NCBI GenBank assembly: GCA_903837255.1
Contig: CAILTZ010000524.1
Coordinates: 1 to 13,060 of the forward strand
Origin: an uncultured Pirellula sp.
Lineage (GTDB): Bacteria; Planctomycetota; Planctomycetia; Pirellulales; Pirellulaceae
Length of the DNA stretch: 13,060 nt
Reading direction: 5' to 3'
Shown here piece by piece: positions 12,887 to 13,060 of this stretch. The notes below the pieces were generated by a model. It was not told the origin of the DNA and ran no database searches. It saw only the letters and a list, made by a program, of their open reading frames with translations. The translations under genes were made by a program, and so were the position numbers. Position 1 is the first letter of the stretch, and every line of letters starts with the position of its first letter.

Positions 12887-13060
12887 GTTTGTTCCGCCGA
12901 CAAAGAAAAACGTCAGACCTCTCCGACCTAGCCAGTAAATCGTACACGTTGGCAAGTTATTTGCATACCGCGCCCCCATGCCTTTGAACTCGCCTAATCG
13001 TTCCCACGACAAACAAGAGCCCAAATTTTCGTCGCTTTTTTCGTGCTCGTGCTCGTGCTC
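12887..13060. other. Upstream region with hexamer repeat at window edge
   Basis: This region is upstream of the NPCBM-like gene. No convincing promoter was found; TTGCCA near 12954 on the minus strand has no good -10 partner. The last 19 bases (13042-13060) are just over three copies of cgtgct, running into the window edge, so the true length is unknown. Confidence 0.5.

Noticed and set aside
12278..12931. 217-codon open frame on the plus strand
   Set aside because: Antisense to the signal peptide and beta-rich part of the NPCBM-like gene; the translation has no domain signature.

Overview
The window looks like a piece of a planctomycete chromosome, most likely of the Pirellula/Rhodopirellula type. 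The main sign is a DUF1559 pseudopilin-like protein with the H-X9-DG signature, a family greatly expanded in Planctomycetota. Supporting signs are secreted cupredoxin, thioredoxin-like and NPCBM-like proteins of a style common there, a divergent short CsrA beside a small lineage-type protein, and many genes with weak or no Shine-Dalgarno sequence. These assignments come from motif reading and recollection; no database search was made.

Layout. 1-1084: possible tail of an upstream gene, then the DUF1559 protein (+). 1087-2754 (-): CoA-disulfide/persulfide reductase fused to a rhodanese, meeting the DUF1559 gene tail to tail with 2 bp between. 2785-2820: clear intrinsic terminator (-) for the next gene, a secreted blue-copper-like protein (2876-3661, -). 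3866-3982: tRNA-His(GTG) behind a good sigma70-type promoter. 4075-7578 (-): probable five-gene operon, in transcription order a SAM methyltransferase (RlmI/RlmK type), a DCC thiol-disulfide protein, RimI, a Nudix hydrolase and an inositol-monophosphatase-family enzyme. 7600-9291 (+): divergent ilvN-ilvC with a structured leader. 9354-10442 (-): secreted thioredoxin-like protein. 10443-10826: intergenic stretch with two sets of short tandem repeats and the csrA terminator. 10827-11403 (-): csrA preceded by a small protein. 11615-12886 (-): secreted NPCBM-like protein. 12887-13060: upstream region ending in a hexamer repeat that runs to the window edge.

How the genes fit together. Most of the window is ordinary housekeeping and envelope content: branched-chain amino-acid synthesis (ilvNC, with ilvB not adjacent), translation and RNA maintenance (RimI, methyltransferase, tRNA-His), nucleotide clean-up (Nudix), thiol/sulfur redox (CoADR-rhodanese, DCC, thioredoxin-like) and secreted proteins of unknown role. 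I see no phage, transposon, CRISPR array or defence system. The places most worth a second look are the ilvN leader (hairpin overlapping a 12-codon peptide), the 11-bp and 15-bp tandem repeats between csrA and the thioredoxin-like gene, and the small protein upstream of csrA.
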